Positions 24,515-26,611 of a stretch of 26,611 nucleotides of DNA are shown here, piece by piece. The stretch covers positions 1 to 26,611 of the forward strand of contig JAEOTV010000225.1 in assembly GCA_016839635.1 (NCBI GenBank), in the 5' to 3' direction. Both the position numbers and the translations under genes were made by a program. This DNA is from Promethearchaeota archaeon. Lineage in GTDB: Archaea; Asgardarchaeota; Lokiarchaeia; Sigynarchaeales; SOKP01. Within the stretch, counting starts at the first letter, position 1. Every line of letters starts with the position of its first letter. Under the pieces are notes generated by a model, which was given only the letters and a program-made list of their open reading frames with translations, was not told the origin of the DNA and did not search any database.

Positions 24515-26275
24515 TCAATGAGTAAAATAACAATAGAGATGATCTTTTTCACACTTTATAGGGTTAACAAATCCAAAACGCTCAAATTGAATTGTTTGAT
24601 TCATAGGTATTTCTAAAAGATTTATTTCCCCCTTGCCTTTTGAGACCATTCCATCAGGATTTAGAATTGAAACATTGATATTTTCGTCTTTAGGAACCCA
24701 GTGAATAATTGTAAATACTCGATCTAATTCCTTACTATGATATGAAGCAAAAATTGTATTTTTACTCAAATTAATGGAATTAATCTGAACATTAATTAAG
24801 TCTTTTAATCGAACAACCTGATTTTTTTTGAATTTTCTTGCATCGGATAATGAAATTAATAAATTCAATTGTTTATTTTTTGCAATGCATTTTATACTTC
24901 TTTTTCCTTTATTTGGTTTTGTTGGATGTAAAAATGGCTCAGCAACATACTTTTCTTCTGGAATGTTATCAATAATCGTTAATATTGGATTTTCAACATA
25001 AAAATATCTATCAGAGATTTCATCAATAATATCTTGATTTTTCGAATACAACCAATTTACCGAAAAAGTTATTCCTGATTGAGACATACCTAGTTCTAGT
25101 AATGTTTCTCTTAAAGCTTCAGGTTTTATTCCACGTTTTTTAAGAGATTGTAAACTCCAAGTTCTGGGGTCTTCCCATCCTTCATAAGTTCCATTCTGGA
25201 TATTATTTCTGGATTCTGTTTTACTTAATTTCATATCAGCAAAATTTAGTCTTCCATAATAAAGTAATTCAGCTTTTTTCCAATTAAAATGTTCCCAGAT
25301 GAATTCTTCTATAATCCCTTCTTTAACTAAATCTATACCTCTTAATATATGAGTTGCACCAATTAAATAATCATCAATTGCCCAAGAATATTCTAACATA
25401 GGCCATACAATATATTTATTACCAATTCTTGGATGCTCTGCCTCAGAAATCCTCATTATGATTTGGTCTCTTAAAGCGGGATCTTTCTGATCCATTCCCG
25501 TTTTTAATCTTACTACAGCTTTACCTTCAGAATACTTCCTATTAAGCATAGCTTTCCAATCTTCTAAGTTTTTCTCAATTGTTTGATCCCTGTGAGGACA
25601 ATTTTTCTTTTGTTTCTTAAAATTTTCTCGAAATTCGTCAGCAGAGCAAAAACAAACATAGGCAATATTATCTTTTATTAATTTTTCACAATAATCATAA
25701 AAAATCTCTAATCTTTCACTTTTGTAGTATGTTTTGTTGTATTTTACACCTAACCATTTTAAACCATCATTTATTAATTCGTAAGCTTCTGGCAAAACAT
25801 ATTTAGCTTTAGGACTATCACGTAATGATTTAGGACTTCCAATTGTATCATCATAAAAAAGAATAAGTTCGCCATTATATTTTTTAACATATTCATGGTT
25901 TAATATTATCATTCTAGCATTTCCTATGTGTAATGCTCCACTCGGGTAAGGCGCTAAACGCATAACAATTTTTTCAACTTTTGAAATATTAGGTAATTCT
26001 GGTAATACTTTCTTTTCTTCTTCTTTTTCTTTTCTATCCAAAGCATGAGGATCCAACTCCAATAATTTCTTTTTTTGTTCCTCAATATTTAGATTTAAAA
26101 TTTCGTTTATGACTTGTTCTAGATTGGGGATTATGGCTTTAGTTTGAGCTCTTAAGTCAGGTCTAGAAGCCATTAATTTTCCCATTATTGCCTTTTTATT
26201 TGGGATCCCATTAAATTGGACTGCATTTTTCAGACCATATAACCAAAGTAGTTGCTTAATATCTTTATCAGTCAT
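24515..26275 (-). CDS. gltX: Glutamyl-tRNA synthetase, archaeal type
   Basis: 586 residues, normal for the archaeal/eukaryotic-type enzyme. It begins with the archaeal helical N-terminal extension (about 1-95), then the class I catalytic domain with PSGALHIGNAR (HIGH motif, H116) and the KMSKS equivalent MKLSK (348-352). A zinc-like C208-x-C210 ... C226-x-H228 cluster and the archaeal signature GWEDPRTWSLQSLKKRGI, followed by the beta-barrel anticodon domain, complete it. It charges tRNA-Glu and, in many archaea, also tRNA-Gln for later amidation. The RFDDT region reads FYDDTIG (140-146): the normally conserved Arg is Phe and the following Asn/Asp-Pro is altered. Confidence 0.94.
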   Translation of the reverse strand: MTDKDIKQLLWLYGLKNAVQFNGIPNKKAIMGKLMASRPDLRAQTKAIIPNLEQVINEILNLNIEEQKKKLLELDPHALDRKEKEEEKKVLPELPNISKVEKIVMRLAPYPSGALHIGNARMIILNHEYVKKYNGELILFYDDTIGSPKSLRDSPKAKYVLPEAYELINDGLKWLGVKYNKTYYKSERLEIFYDYCEKLIKDNIAYVCFCSADEFRENFKKQKKNCPHRDQTIEKNLEDWKAMLNRKYSEGKAVVRLKTGMDQKDPALRDQIIMRISEAEHPRIGNKYIVWPMLEYSWAIDDYLIGATHILRGIDLVKEGIIEEFIWEHFNWKKAELLYYGRLNFADMKLSKTESRNNIQNGTYEGWEDPRTWSLQSLKKRGIKPEALRETLLELGMSQSGITFSVNWLYSKNQDIIDEISDRYFYVENPILTIIDNIPEEKYVAEPFLHPTKPNKGKRSIKCIAKNKQLNLLISLSDARKFKKNQVVRLKDLINVQINSINLSKNTIFASYHSKELDRVFTIIHWVPKDENINVSILNPDGMVSKGKGEINLLEIPMNQTIQFERFGFVNPIKCEKDHLYCYFTH

Positions 26276-26342
26276 ATACCAGATTCATTTTCCATTGTAT
26301 CATTAATGAAGTTTGAAATAAAATATAAAAATACATTAGAAT

Positions 26343-26611
26343 TTATAATTTAGAAAGGTTTTGAATGATATCATTAGTTTCCTTCATAATTCTTTCGATT
26401 AGATCTTTTACTGTAGGTATATCGTGAATAAGACCTACACCTTGACCAACTGAAACTATACCAACATCTAAATTACCTTCTTCGTACATCATCTTAGATT
26501 TAGCCCCAGCAGCAGCATTAAATATTTCCATTTGATTACTTTTAGAATTCTCTAACTCTATGACTTTCTGTGCTGCTTGATTATCCCATACTCGATGAGT
26601 AGCATTAAGTG
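26343..26611 (-). CDS. Nitronate monooxygenase-like flavoprotein (2-nitropropane dioxygenase family), C-terminal part
   Basis: Only the last 89 residues are in the window; the frame is open to the right edge and the start lies outside. The visible end contains HRVWDNQAAQKVIELE and, near the C-terminus, DVGIVSVGQGVGLIHDIPTVKDLIERIMKE. The G-Q-x-x-GLI-DIPTVKELI pattern is the usual end of NAD(P)H-dependent FMN oxidoreductases of the nitronate monooxygenase/FabK family. These are FMN TIM-barrels; the substrate cannot be assigned from this part. An internal ATG (26531) is not the true start. Confidence 0.82.
   Translation of the reverse strand, partial: LNATHRVWDNQAAQKVIELENSKSNQMEIFNAAAGAKSKMMYEEGNLDVGIVSVGQGVGLIHDIPTVKDLIERIMKETNDIIQNLSKL

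Overview
The window looks like chromosomal DNA of an AT-rich archaeon (roughly 30% G+C by eye), most likely an Asgard archaeon of the Lokiarchaeia type. The archaeal call is firm. It rests on a short archaeal histone, SRP19, ribosomal protein S8e, a 20S proteasome beta subunit, an archaeal-type glutamyl-tRNA synthetase, an intronless tRNA-Pro without encoded CCA, and TATA boxes about 27-30 nt before some start codons. The Asgard call is an inference from the mix of giant coiled-coil proteins, zinc-ribbon plus beta-sandwich cytosolic proteins, membrane-anchored proteins with Ig-like or jelly-roll ectodomains, a JAMM peptidase and a low-GC genome.

Layout. 1-1172: the 3' part of an HdrD-type iron-sulfur CCG protein. 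1395-3689: two membrane-anchored surface proteins, a caspase/legumain-fold peptidase and an Ig-like protein. 3899-8308: a 1469-residue protein with an N-terminal prenyltransferase-like alpha/alpha toroid, a very long coiled coil and a C-terminal membrane hairpin. 8354-12547: a Hef-type helicase, an MBL-fold hydrolase, a 2H phosphoesterase and a histone. 12548-13136: an empty AT-rich gap. 13137-14817: an M50-like membrane protease and a beta-sandwich/zinc-ribbon protein. 14946-18811: a housekeeping block with a DUF4443-like regulator, JAMM peptidase, proteasome beta, S8e, and an srp19-hypA-Nudix run. 18986-20187: small lineage-specific proteins around tRNA-Pro(GGG). 20302-26611: a minus-strand run with an MtxX/phosphotransacetylase-like protein, a zinc-ribbon CPBP protease, a zinc-ribbon/helical/beta-sandwich protein, GluRS and the C-terminus of a nitronate monooxygenase-like flavoprotein.

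How the genes may work together. The JAMM protein is the second gene of an apparent two-gene operon with the DUF4443-like protein, and it ends 20 bp from the convergent proteasome beta gene, which suggests a link to protein turnover. HdrD-like, MtxX-like and HypA proteins fit an anaerobic lifestyle using thiol/iron-sulfur electron transfer and nickel hydrogenases, but no catalytic subunits are present to prove it. The strongest candidates for undescribed biology are the toroid/coiled-coil/tail-anchored giant, the split caspase-fold surface peptidase, and the two proteins joining a zinc ribbon to an appendage-like beta-sandwich. No CRISPR array, insertion sequence, integrase or obvious prophage was seen.
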